Shown here: positions 18,816 through 26,795 of the stretch, piece after piece
How positions within the stretch are numbered: position 1 is the stretch's first letter
Layout of the letters: the number at the start of each line of letters is the position of its first letter
From: Rubrivivax gelatinosus
GTDB taxonomy: Bacteria; Pseudomonadota; Gammaproteobacteria; Burkholderiales; Burkholderiaceae_C
Assembly (NCBI RefSeq): GCF_016583785.1
Contig: NZ_NRRU01000027.1
Span: 1-53,374 of the forward strand
Direction: 5' to 3'
Length of the DNA: 53,374 bases
Made by a program: the position numbers and the translations under genes
Notes under the pieces: generated by a model
Database searches by the model: none
The model's input: only the letters and a program-made list of their open reading frames with translations
What the model was told of the DNA's origin: nothing

Positions 18816-20579
18816 ATGAACAACCTGACCGTGCGTGCCAAATTGACCTGGGCCTTTGGCCTTCTGGCTCTGGTGGTGCTGCTCGTCTCCGGCTTCGCCA
18901 TCAAATCGCTGTCTGACGCCGATCGGCGGTTCGACGGCTTCGTCAATGGCATCACCGAACGCCTCGACATGGCCGGGCACGTGAGAAGCGCTGTGGCCCA
19001 CAGAGCCATCGCCGCACGCAATCTGGTTCTCGTCACCAGCCCCGAGGACATGGCCGTCGAGAAGGAAAAGGTCCTTGCCGCTCACAAGGAAGCGACAGAG
19101 TCGATGAGCAAGCTCAAGCAGATGGGCCAGGCGAACGATGTTTCTGAAGAAGCACGCCGTCTGATTGCGGAAATGGACAGAGTCGAGAAGGCCTATGCGC
19201 CTGTCGCCCTGGACATTGTCGACAAGGCCATGACCAAACGGCGCGACGAAGCCGTCGAGAAGATGAACAAGGAGTGCCGCCCGTTGCTGGCCAGCCTGGA
19301 CAAGGCAGTGCAGGCGTACGTCGACTTCGTTCGCACCGTGTCTGACAAACGCGTGGAGGCTGCCGCGGCAGACTATGCCGCGCAACGCAACCTGCTGATC
19401 GGTGCCTGCGCGCTCGCCTTCCTGCTGGCCGGCGGTGCCGGCGTGCTGCTCACACGCAGTCTGACGCGCGCACTTGGCGGCGAGCCGGCTGAACTTGGCG
19501 CGGCCATCCAACGTGTGGCCGATGGCGACTTGAGCGTGCGCATCGAACCGCGTTCGGGCGACGACTCCAGCGTGATGGCCACTGCAGCCCGCATGCAGAC
19601 GGCGCTGTCCCTGTTGGTGTCCAGCGTGCGGCAGAACTCTGAGAGCGTGGCCACCGCCAGCGCACAGATCGCGCAGGGAAATCAGGACTTGTCCAGCCGC
19701 ACCGAACAACAGGCCAGCGCGCTGCAGCAGACGGCCGCCACCATGGATCAGCTGGGCACCACCGTCCGCAACAACGCCGACAGCGCTAAGCAGGCCAACC
19801 AGCTGGCCCAGGGCGCGTCGGCGGTGGCTGCGCAAGGCGGCGAGGTGGTCGGAAAGGTGGTTACCACCATGCAGGGCATCAACGACAGCAGCCGCAAGAT
19901 AGGCGACATCATCAGCGTGATCGACGGCATCGCCTTCCAGACCAACATCCTGGCTCTGAACGCGGCGGTCGAAGCCGCCCGCGCGGGTGAGCAGGGCCGC
20001 GGCTTTGCCGTCGTGGCTTCCGAGGTTCGCAGCCTGGCCCAGCGCAGCGCCGAAGCAGCCAAGGAAATCAAGACACTGATCGGCCGCAGCGTCGAGCAGG
20101 TCGAGCAGGGCACCGCGCTGGTCGATCAGGCCGGCAAGACCATGGGTGAGATCGTGGGCTCCATTCAGCGGGTGAGTGACATCGTGGCCGAGATCACTTC
20201 AGCCAGCGCCGAGCAAAGCTCGGGCGTTCAACAGGTGGGCGAGGCGGTCAGCCAGATGGACCAGGCCACGCAGCAGAACGCGGCGCTGGTGGAAGAAAGC
20301 GCCGCCGCCGCGGAAAGCCTGAAAGGACAGGCACTGCAACTGGTACAGGCGGTGGCGATGTTCAAGCTGTCGCCTGGAGGGCACGCGGGCGCCGCTGACG
20401 CTGCGGCCCCGGGAGCCAACGAGCCCAGCGGCGAGCGGCGCGGCCCGAACCGTGCCAAGAACGTCACCCGCCCGGCTTTCAAGGCCAAGCGTGCCACTGC
20501 ACCTGCACAGACCCTGCGGCCGAGCCCGGGCGCCAACGCATCCGCCAGGACCGGCACCGACGACTGGGCTTCGTTCTGA
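18816..20579 (+). CDS. Methyl-accepting chemotaxis protein 4 (Tar/Tsr-like class)
   Basis: Transmembrane receptor of 587 residues with a GAAGGA ribosome-binding site 8 bp upstream. TM1 (~10-30), a four-helix-bundle periplasmic domain, TM2 (~190-212), HAMP ([21 protein letters not shown]) and a signalling domain of the enterobacterial-like type: [24 protein letters not shown], then the tip [30 protein letters not shown]. The tail DDWASF ends in the tether-like pentapeptide DWASF. Its signalling domain differs clearly from that of the operon MCPs. It is the only full gene within the tRNA-Val island, and its codon use is less GC-extreme, consistent with acquisition. Confidence 0.96.
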   Translation: MNNLTVRAKLTWAFGLLALVVLLVSGFAIKSLSDADRRFDGFVNGITERLDMAGHVRSAVAHRAIAARNLVLVTSPEDMAVEKEKVLAAHKEATESMSKLKQMGQANDVSEEARRLIAEMDRVEKAYAPVALDIVDKAMTKRRDEAVEKMNKECRPLLASLDKAVQAYVDFVRTVSDKRVEAAAADYAAQRNLLIGACALAFLLAGGAGVLLTRSLTRALGGEPAELGAAIQRVADGDLSVRIEPRSGDDSSVMATAARMQTALSLLVSSVRQNSESVATASAQIAQGNQDLSSRTEQQASALQQTAATMDQLGTTVRNNADSAKQANQLAQGASAVAAQGGEVVGKVVTTMQGINDSSRKIGDIISVIDGIAFQTNILALNAAVEAARAGEQGRGFAVVASEVRSLAQRSAEAAKEIKTLIGRSVEQVEQGTALVDQAGKTMGEIVGSIQRVSDIVAEITSASAEQSSGVQQVGEAVSQMDQATQQNAALVEESAAAAESLKGQALQLVQAVAMFKLSPGGHAGAADAAAPGANEPSGERRGPNRAKNVTRPAFKAKRATAPAQTLRPSPGANASARTGTDDWASF

Positions 20580-20628
20580 GCGCGGCGTGCCGCGCCAGCA
20601 CCTGCCCCCACCCATCAAGGAGTCGTCG

Positions 20629-20682
20629 ATGAACCTGATTACCGAAGAGCGCCCGTTGGTTGCCACGCGGTGCATTGATTGA
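20629..20682 (+). CDS. Tiny ORF (17 codons) after mcp4, possibly a truncated gene start
   Basis: An ATG preceded by a strong AAGGAG at 6 bp opens a 17-residue frame MNLITEERPLVATRCID. It is 49 bp downstream of the mcp4 stop. The good ribosome-binding site suggests a former downstream partner whose body was deleted. No family can be recognised from 17 residues. The following ~220 bp up to the tRNA terminator contain no supportable gene. Confidence 0.3.
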   Translation: MNLITEERPLVATRCID

Positions 20683-20903
20683 ACCGCCCCGGCTTCCAAG
20701 GAGGCTCCTTCGCTTGAGAATGGACGGAGTGCCAGCGGAGACGTAGAGCGGTCACCTGCCGCATCCTGGACACCGGGACGGCAGCGCGAACTAGATCTTC
20801 GGCTTTGGCGTCTCGGCCGTAGCCAACGGCTGCCTTCGTGCCGAAGGCAGCAGATACTCGCAGGAGGGGGCCCAAAGTCCGCCCCTGCGTTCCATACAGG
20901 CAG

Positions 20904-20936
20904 AAAAAAAGCACTTAGCGTTTCCGCTAAGTGCTT
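20904..20936 (-). terminator. Rho-independent terminator of tRNA-Val
   Basis: On the minus strand a perfect 12-bp stem (AAGCACTTAGCG paired with CGCTAAGTGCTT) with a 4-nt loop is followed by a run of T. It lies 17 bp beyond the CCA end of tRNA-Val. Confidence 0.9.
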
Positions 20937-20953
20937 GATTTCCCTACCAAATT

Positions 20954-21030
20954 TGGTAGGCGCGATTGGACTCGAACCAACGACCCCCACCATGTCAAGG
21001 TGGTGCTCTAACCAGCTGAGCTACGCGCCT
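20954..21030 (-). tRNA. tRNA-Val (anticodon GAC)
   Basis: 77 nt with encoded CCA. Acceptor stem AGGCGCG/CGCGCCT, D arm GCTC-AGCTGGTTA-GAGC, anticodon stem CCACC/GGTGG around loop TTGACAT (anticodon GAC), T loop TTCGAGT. The 3' half is duplicated at 18337-18381, marking this gene as an integration site. Confidence 0.96.
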
Positions 21031-21042
21031 AATGAGCCTATG

Positions 21043-21070
21043 ACTATACCTGGGATTCGCGTTTTTGCAA
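21043..21070 (-). promoter_or_regulatory. Sigma-70 promoter of tRNA-Val
   Basis: On the minus strand TTGCAA (21065-21070) and TATAGT (21043-21048) are 16 bp apart. The -10 ends 12 bp before the tRNA 5' base. The region is locally AT-richer than its surroundings. Confidence 0.65.
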
Positions 21071-21114
21071 ATACCCGAGTGTTCTACCCCCTCAAATGAC
21101 AGCTTTCGAAGTCA

Positions 21115-23352
21115 TCAGCGCCGGCGCGCGTGGCGAACGCCGCCGATGCCGGTCAGCTGCTTCAACACCTGCGTCAGCCGCGCGGTATCGGACACCTCCA
21201 CCGTGAACGTCATCCAGGCGGTGCCGCCGCGCGTGTCCTTCACGCTCTGGGTGTGCACGCCGATGACGTTCATCTTCTCCTTGGCAAATACCTCGGAGAT
21301 GTCGCGCAGCAGGCCCTGGCGGTCGCTGGCTTCGATGATCACGTCCAGCGGGTAGACGCCTTCGCGGTCGCGGCCCCACTCGACTTCGATGACACGCCCC
21401 GGCTCCTGCTGCGCCATGTGGCGGAAGTTGGTGCAGTCGCGGCGGTGGATGGCGACACCCTTGGCGCGCGTGACGAAGCCGCCGATGGTGTCCGGCGGCG
21501 CCGGCCGGCAGCAGCGTGCCAGCGTCGTCAGCAGCGAGTCGACGCCGACCACCAGCACCCCGCCCTTGCCGCGGCCGCTGCCCTCGTGGCGCGGGCGGCG
21601 CAGCGCGATGGTCTCGTCTTCCTCGGCCGGCGCCGGCACGGCCGGGCGCAGGATCTGCTCGATGTTGCGCAGCGAGAACTCGTCCTTGCCGACGACCTCG
21701 AACAGCGCGTCCGCCGTCTTGAAGCCCAGCTGTTCGGCCAGGCCTTCCAGCTTGACCGCGGTCTTGCCCTCGCGCTGCAGCAGCCGCTCGACGAGCTCGC
21801 GCCCGCGCGCCACCGTCAGGCCCTGCGCCTGGGCGTTGAACCAGGCGCGCACCTTGGCCTTGGCGCGCGGGCTCTTCAGATAGCCGAGCTCGGGGTTGAG
21901 CCAGTCCAGTGACGGCCCGCCTTCTTTGGCCGAGACGATCTCGATCGTCTGCCCCGACTGCAGCGCCGTGTTCAGCGGCACCATCACGCCGTCGACCCGC
22001 GCGCCGCGGCAGCGGTGGCCCAGGTCGGTGTGCAGCGCGTAGGCGAAGTCCACCGGCGTGCCCCCGGCCGGCAAGTCGATGATGCTGACCTGCGGCGTGA
22101 AGACGTAGATGCGGTCGTCGAAGACCGGTGCCGTGCTCGTGTCCTGGGGCGAGGTCGTTTCGCGCTCCCAGGCCAGCAGCTCGCGCAGCACGGCCTTGCG
22201 CGCCTCGGCCAGGCGTTCGTTGAAGTCACCGGTGGCGCTGACGCCGGCGTAACCGCGCACGCCGGCCTCCTTGTACATCCAGTGCGCGGCGACGCCGTGT
22301 TCGGCGTGTTCGTGCATCGCACGCGTGCGGATCTGCACTTCCAGCGGCCGGCCGTCGGCGTCCTGCACCACGGTGTGCAGCGACTGGTAGCCGTTGGGTT
22401 TGGGCCGCGCGATGTAGTCGTCGTACTCGCCGTCGACCGGGCGGAAGCACTCGTGCACGCGCGACAGCGCGGCATAGCAGGTGGCGACGTCGTCGACGAT
22501 GACACGCAACGCGCTCAGGTCGAAGACACGTTCGATCGTCAGCCCCTTGCCGCGCATCTTCTTCCAGATGCTGTGCAGGTGCTTGGGCCGGCCGTGGACC
22601 TCGGCGCGGATGCCGGCTTCGGCCAGGCGCTCGACCATGCGCCGGCGCGCGGCCTCGATGCGCTGCTCGCGTTCGACGCGCTTCTCGTCGAGCAGGCGCG
22701 CGATGCGCTTGTATTCGTCGGGCAGCAGGAAACGGAAACTGAGGTCCTCCAGCTCCCACTTGATCTGCCAGATGCCCAGGCGGTTGGCCAGCGGCGCGAA
22801 GATCTGCTGCGTCTCCTCGGCCAGTACGGGCGGACAGGGCACACGCTCGGCGGCGTACCAGCGCAGCGTCTGCAGGCGCGAAGCCAGCCGCAGCAGCACG
22901 ACGCGCAGGTCGTGCGAGAACGCCAGCAGCATCTTGCGCACCGCCTCGGCATGCTGCTGGCGCTGCGCGGCGAGCAGCGGCGCAGCGCGTGTCGCACGCT
23001 GGATCTGCACCAGGCGCCGGGTGTGCGTCACCAGGCTGGCATAGGAGCTGCCGAAGGCCTTGGCGACCATCTCCTCGGGGTGCTGCAGGTAGTCGCCGGC
23101 ATAGACCAGGTAGGCGGCGGCGCGCATCGACGGCGCGGCACCGATGGCCTGCAGAATGCCGGCGACACCGTCGGCGTGCGCCAGCGCCGGCTCACCGGTA
23201 TCCAGCAGGTGGCCGGCCAACAGCGGCTCGGCGAAGGCACGCGCGCGGTCAAGGGCGCCGGTGCCGTCTTCGGCGGCACCGGCTTCGCGCGCCGCCAATT
23301 CAACGATCGCGGCCGCGTCGACGGCCGCTTCGGAACGATCGGCGGTCTTCAT
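21115..23352 (-). CDS. relA: RelA-type (p)ppGpp synthetase
   Basis: Stringent-response enzyme of 745 residues that makes (p)ppGpp on stalled ribosomes. The N-terminal hydrolase-like domain has lost the HD catalytic pair; the corresponding segment reads AAYLVYAGDYLQHPEEMV. The synthetase domain is intact (RPKHLHSIWKKM, FDLSALRVI, PKPNGYQSLHTVV, EVQIRTRAMHEHAEHGVAAHW). It carries GEYDD, the EXDD signature of monofunctional RelA rather than the RXKD of SpoT. TGS (IYVFTPQ...PVDFAYALHTDLGH) and a C-terminal ACT domain follow. The start MKTADRSEAAV overlaps the hydrolase gene stop by ATGA. Confidence 0.95.
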   Translation of the reverse strand: MKTADRSEAAVDAAAIVELAAREAGAAEDGTGALDRARAFAEPLLAGHLLDTGEPALAHADGVAGILQAIGAAPSMRAAAYLVYAGDYLQHPEEMVAKAFGSSYASLVTHTRRLVQIQRATRAAPLLAAQRQQHAEAVRKMLLAFSHDLRVVLLRLASRLQTLRWYAAERVPCPPVLAEETQQIFAPLANRLGIWQIKWELEDLSFRFLLPDEYKRIARLLDEKRVEREQRIEAARRRMVERLAEAGIRAEVHGRPKHLHSIWKKMRGKGLTIERVFDLSALRVIVDDVATCYAALSRVHECFRPVDGEYDDYIARPKPNGYQSLHTVVQDADGRPLEVQIRTRAMHEHAEHGVAAHWMYKEAGVRGYAGVSATGDFNERLAEARKAVLRELLAWERETTSPQDTSTAPVFDDRIYVFTPQVSIIDLPAGGTPVDFAYALHTDLGHRCRGARVDGVMVPLNTALQSGQTIEIVSAKEGGPSLDWLNPELGYLKSPRAKAKVRAWFNAQAQGLTVARGRELVERLLQREGKTAVKLEGLAEQLGFKTADALFEVVGKDEFSLRNIEQILRPAVPAPAEEDETIALRRPRHEGSGRGKGGVLVVGVDSLLTTLARCCRPAPPDTIGGFVTRAKGVAIHRRDCTNFRHMAQQEPGRVIEVEWGRDREGVYPLDVIIEASDRQGLLRDISEVFAKEKMNVIGVHTQSVKDTRGGTAWMTFTVEVSDTARLTQVLKQLTGIGGVRHARRR

Positions 23353-24212
23353 GGTGCGAGCAGGAAGTCGCGCACGACGGCGCGCTGCTCCGGTTGCACC
23401 AGCATCGGCGCATGGCCGACGCCGGCGAACTCGTGCAGCCGCGCGCACGGGCCGCGGCGTGTCATGGCCTGGGCGGTGGCAGGCGACAGCAGGTCGGACT
23501 CGGCCCCGCGCAGCAGCAGCGTCGGGCAGCGCAGGCGGTCGTAGGCGGCCCAGAGCGCGGCTTCGCCGGCGGCGGCGTGTTCCGCCGTCATCGCCCGGAA
23601 CGGGATCGCGATCGCCGGGTCGTAGTGCGGCTTGAAACCTGCGCCGTCGGGCACGAGCTGCGGCCGCGTCAGCTCCAGCCACTGCTCGGCGCTGTGCGGG
23701 CCGAAGCCGAGCGAGATCCGGCGGATGGCCTCGGCCGCCTCCTCGACGGTGGCCCAGTGCGCCGGCTGGCCGAGGTAGCCCTTGATGCGCTCCAGCGACG
23801 CCGGCTCGATCGTCGGGCCGACGTCGTTGAGCACCAGGCGGCGCAGCGGCGAGCCCGGCAGGCTGGCCAGCCCGAGCCCGATCAGCCCGCCCATCGAGGT
23901 GCCGACCCAGTCGACGCTGTCGGCATCCAGCCGCGCCAGCAGCGTGACGATGTCGGCGACGTAGCCGGGAACGGTGTAGCCCGCCGGGTCGGCCAGGCGC
24001 TCGCTGCGGCCGCGGCCGACGATGTCGGGGCAGACGACGCGGTACTCGGCGGCGAGCTCCCGTGCCAGCGTGTCGAAGTCGCGCCCCTGGCGCGACAGGC
24101 CGTGCACGCAGACGAGCACGCGGCGGTTCGTGCGCTCGCCCCACTCCCAGTAGGCCATCCGGTGCAGCCCGCGGGAGTCCAGGCACTGCACGTAGTCGAG
24201 ACGGGGGATCAT
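23349..24212 (-). CDS. Alpha/beta hydrolase
   Basis: Protein of 287 residues with the alpha/beta-hydrolase signature: oxyanion-hole region CVHGLSRQGRDFD, nucleophile elbow VGTSMGGLIG (Ser in GTSMGG) and catalytic His in AGVGHAPML. A cap segment of about 80 residues lies between. The substrate cannot be told. It overlaps relA by 4 bp, so both are probably on one transcript. It is divergent from bdhA across 80 bp. Confidence 0.9.
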   Translation of the reverse strand: MIPRLDYVQCLDSRGLHRMAYWEWGERTNRRVLVCVHGLSRQGRDFDTLARELAAEYRVVCPDIVGRGRSERLADPAGYTVPGYVADIVTLLARLDADSVDWVGTSMGGLIGLGLASLPGSPLRRLVLNDVGPTIEPASLERIKGYLGQPAHWATVEEAAEAIRRISLGFGPHSAEQWLELTRPQLVPDGAGFKPHYDPAIAIPFRAMTAEHAAAGEAALWAAYDRLRCPTLLLRGAESDLLSPATAQAMTRRGPCARLHEFAGVGHAPMLVQPEQRAVVRDFLLAP

Positions 24213-24292
24213 GGTGGGGACGAAGAGGATGGCGCGCAGACGGGGTACACCCCAGAATCAGCCGATCGTAGCAACCGGCGGGAGAGCGTCGC

Positions 24293-25069
24293 ATGCTCCA
24301 GGGTAAGACGGCACTGGTCACCGGCTCCACCAGCGGCATCGGGCTGGGCATCGCGGTGGCGCTGGCGCAGCAAGGCGCCAAGCTGATGCTCAACGGCTTC
24401 GGCGACGTCGAGGCCGCGCTCGCCACGGTGCGCGCCGCCAGAGGCGGCGGCGAAGTCGCCTACCACGGCGCCGACATGCGCAAACCGGCCGAGATCGAGG
24501 ACCTGGTGCACCAGTGCGGCCAGCAGTTCGGCGGCCCCGACATCGTCGTCAACAACGCCGGCATCCAGCACGTCGCGCTGGTCGAGGATTTCCCGGTCGA
24601 ACGCTGGGACGCGATCATCGCGATCAACCTCAGTTCGGCCTTCCACTCGATGCGCGTCGCGCTGCCGGGCATGAAGCACCGCGGCTGGGGCCGCATCATC
24701 AACATCGCCTCGGTGCACGGGCTGGCGGCCTCGGCCGGCAAGAGCGCCTACGTCGCCGCCAAACACGGCGTCATCGGCCTGACGCGGGCGGCGGCGCTCG
24801 AGTGCGCACGCAGCGGCGTCACCGTCAACGCGATCTGCCCGGGCTGGGTGCTGACGCCGCTGGTGCAAAAGCAGATCGACGCGCGCGCCGCCGATCACGG
24901 GCTGACGAACGAAGAAGCCGAGCGCCAGCTGCTGGCCGAGAAGGAGCCCTCGCTGCGCTTCACGACGCCCGAGCAGCTGGCGGCGCTGGCGCTGTTCCTG
25001 TGTTCGCCGGCCGGCGACAACGTGCTCGGCACGGCCTGGAACATGGACGGCGGCTGGCTGGCGCAGTAG
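24293..25069 (+). CDS. bdhA: 3-hydroxybutyrate dehydrogenase (SDR family)
   Basis: Short-chain dehydrogenase of 258 residues. NAD-binding TGSTSGIGLGIA, NNAGIQHVA, catalytic Ser in NIASVHGLAAS and YVAAK (Tyr-x3-Lys), then NAICPGWVLTPLVQKQI. The segments NNAGIQHVALVEDFP and GWVLTPLVQKQI are characteristic of D-beta-hydroxybutyrate dehydrogenases, which interconvert 3-hydroxybutyrate and acetoacetate in polyhydroxybutyrate breakdown. The start MLQGKTALVTG agrees with family length. It converges with the SIMPL gene. Confidence 0.93.
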   Translation: MLQGKTALVTGSTSGIGLGIAVALAQQGAKLMLNGFGDVEAALATVRAARGGGEVAYHGADMRKPAEIEDLVHQCGQQFGGPDIVVNNAGIQHVALVEDFPVERWDAIIAINLSSAFHSMRVALPGMKHRGWGRIINIASVHGLAASAGKSAYVAAKHGVIGLTRAAALECARSGVTVNAICPGWVLTPLVQKQIDARAADHGLTNEEAERQLLAEKEPSLRFTTPEQLAALALFLCSPAGDNVLGTAWNMDGGWLAQ

Positions 25070-25093
25070 GCGCCAGGGCCGCCGCCCTGCCCT

Positions 25094-25795
25094 CTACTTC
25101 GCCGACATCTGCACGCTGCCGCCGACGGTGACGGTGACGCTGGCCTTGCCGGCTTCGACCGGCAGCGCCTCGTCGGCCATCGCCGAACGCGCCTTCATCG
25201 CCATCGGGTACACGCCCGACGGCGGTTCGTTCGACGACACCGAGACCTCGCGTATGCCCCAGCCGCCGAAACCGAACTGGCGGCTGATCGCGTCGGCCTT
25301 GTTGCGGAAGCGGCCGATGGCCTCGGCCGAGAGTTCGGCCTCGGCCTTCTCGCGTGCCTCGCGCGACAGCGAGTAGCCCACGCGTGCGATCGTCATCGTC
25401 GTCACGCGCCCGGTGAACTGGGCGATGCCGGCGACGTCGCGGCCCTCGACGACGAGTTCGGCGCTGCCCTGCCAGCCGTTGGCCACGCCTTTGTTGCTGT
25501 AGCGCGGATAAAGCGCGAAGTTGCCGGTGTGCAGCTCGATCTGCCCCGGGCGCGCCACCTTGCGTGCCTCGGCGAGTGCGGCGTCCAGGGCCTGCTTGAG
25601 CTGCGACTGCACCGTCTGCGCGTCCGGCCCTTCGCGCGAGGTCGAGAAGCCCACCTGCAGCAGGTCACGCGGGATTTCGGCCGTGGCGCTGGCGCTCAGG
25701 CTGACGACGTTCTGCGGCGCCGGCAGCGTCTGCGCCTGCACGGCGGCACACAGTGCGACGGCGGCAATGGCGAAGGCCTTTCGGGCAAGGGGCAT
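25094..25795 (-). CDS. SIMPL-domain (DUF541) secreted protein
   Basis: Exported protein of 233 residues. The start MPLARKAFAIAAVALCAAVQAQ gives a clean signal peptide and follows AAAGGAAA; the longer in-frame extension is not export-like. The mature part has the SIMPL/YggE pattern: VVSLSASATAEIPRDLLQVGFS at the start, repeated lipocalin-like strands, then AISRQFGFGGWGIREVSVSSNE and the terminal VTVTVGGSVQM. Family members are periplasmic and sometimes linked to oxidative stress. It is divergent from ompR across 175 bp. Confidence 0.88.
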   Translation of the reverse strand: MPLARKAFAIAAVALCAAVQAQTLPAPQNVVSLSASATAEIPRDLLQVGFSTSREGPDAQTVQSQLKQALDAALAEARKVARPGQIELHTGNFALYPRYSNKGVANGWQGSAELVVEGRDVAGIAQFTGRVTTMTIARVGYSLSREAREKAEAELSAEAIGRFRNKADAISRQFGFGGWGIREVSVSSNEPPSGVYPMAMKARSAMADEALPVEAGKASVTVTVGGSVQMSAK

Positions 25796-25970
25796 AAATA
25801 CGTTTCCTTTCAGGTGCAAGGGTTGCTGACTCGATTTCCCTCGTGCGACACACGAGTGGACACGAACGCGTGGCCGAAACGCCGCAAGACTTGTCACAAC
25901 ATGTCAGCAAAGGCGGAACCCGGCCGAAAACGGCCCGCACAATGCCGCTGTTACAAGTTTGGAGTCGGTG

Positions 25971-26705
25971 ATGAACACCCCCGCCAATTCACGTGCCGAC
26001 CGCATCGTGGTCGTCGACGATGATGCCCGTATCCGTGACCTGCTGCGCCGCTACCTGTCCCAGGAAGGCTTCGAAGTCCTGCTCGCCGAGGACTCGAAGG
26101 CGCTGAACCGCGTGCTGACGCGCGACACGGTCGACCTGATCGTGCTCGACCTGATGCTGCCCGGCGAAGACGGGCTGTCGATCTGCCGCCGCCTGCGTGC
26201 GGCCAACGACCTGACGCCCATCATCATGCTGACGGCCAAGGTCGAGGACGTGGACCGCATCGTCGGCCTCGAAGTCGGCGCCGACGACTACCTGCCCAAG
26301 CCCTTCAACCCGCGCGAACTGCTGGCCCGCATCCACGCGGTACTGCGCCGCAGGCCCGCGCCCGAAGCTCCGGGCGCACCGTCCAAGGAGCCGCAGGTCG
26401 TCAGCTTCGGCCCGTTCGAGTTCGATCTGTCGCTGCGCCGGCTGTCGAAGAACGGCGAGCAGATCGCGCTGACCACGGGCGAGTTCTCGATGTTGAAGGC
26501 GCTGGTGCGCCATCCGCGCCAGCCGCTGTCGCGCGACAAGCTGGCGCAGCTGGCGCGCGGCCGCGAGTTCGAACCCTTCGACCGCAGCCTGGACGTGCAG
26601 ATCTCGCGCCTGCGCAAGATGCTCGAGCCCGACCCGGCGCAGCCGCGCTACATCCAGACCGTCTGGGGCGTGGGCTACGTCTTCGTGCCGGACGGCGCGG
26701 GCTGA
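25971..26705 (+). CDS. ompR: OmpR-type response regulator
   Basis: DNA-binding response regulator of 244 residues. The ATG at 25971 follows GGAG; an earlier in-frame ATG at 25959 has no such site. Receiver: VVVDDDARIRDLLRRYLSQEGF, phospho-acceptor Asp in LIVLDLMLPGEDG, LTAKVED and YLPKPFNPREL. C-terminal winged helix: EFSMLKALVRHPRQPLSRDKL and DVQISRLRKMLEPDP...IQTVWGVGYVF. The details match OmpR. It is followed 90 bp later by its likely kinase. Confidence 0.95.
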   Translation: MNTPANSRADRIVVVDDDARIRDLLRRYLSQEGFEVLLAEDSKALNRVLTRDTVDLIVLDLMLPGEDGLSICRRLRAANDLTPIIMLTAKVEDVDRIVGLEVGADDYLPKPFNPRELLARIHAVLRRRPAPEAPGAPSKEPQVVSFGPFEFDLSLRRLSKNGEQIALTTGEFSMLKALVRHPRQPLSRDKLAQLARGREFEPFDRSLDVQISRLRKMLEPDPAQPRYIQTVWGVGYVFVPDGAG

Positions 26706-26795
26706 CGCGCCGACACGACACGCACGCCGGTGCCGACCGCACCGCGCGCCCCTCGCCGAGCCCCGGCCCCCGCGCCGGCGGCATGATCGCGGCCG

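Larger units (their letters stand above)
18341..20998. mobile_element. Decayed tRNA-Val-integrated island carrying an MCP gene
   Basis: Two direct repeats of 41 bp (18341-18381 and 20958-20998, one mismatch) mark the ends, both made of the 3' half of tRNA-Val(GAC). The right end reconstitutes an intact tRNA; the left keeps only the 3' half. Each copy has its own terminator. Inside are a tyrosine-integrase remnant next to the left end, an MCP gene and a tiny ORF. The interior is visibly less GC-biased at third codon positions than the flanks. No complete integrase remains, so the element is probably fixed. Confidence 0.65.

Noticed and set aside
20683..20903. Possible gene between the tiny ORF and the tRNA terminator
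   Set aside because: Open frames exist on both strands but none has a ribosome-binding site, a family motif or a plausible composition.
26706..26795. Small open reading frame between ompR and envZ
   Set aside because: An ATG at 26783 opens a frame that runs into envZ in the wrong phase; no support beyond the open frame.
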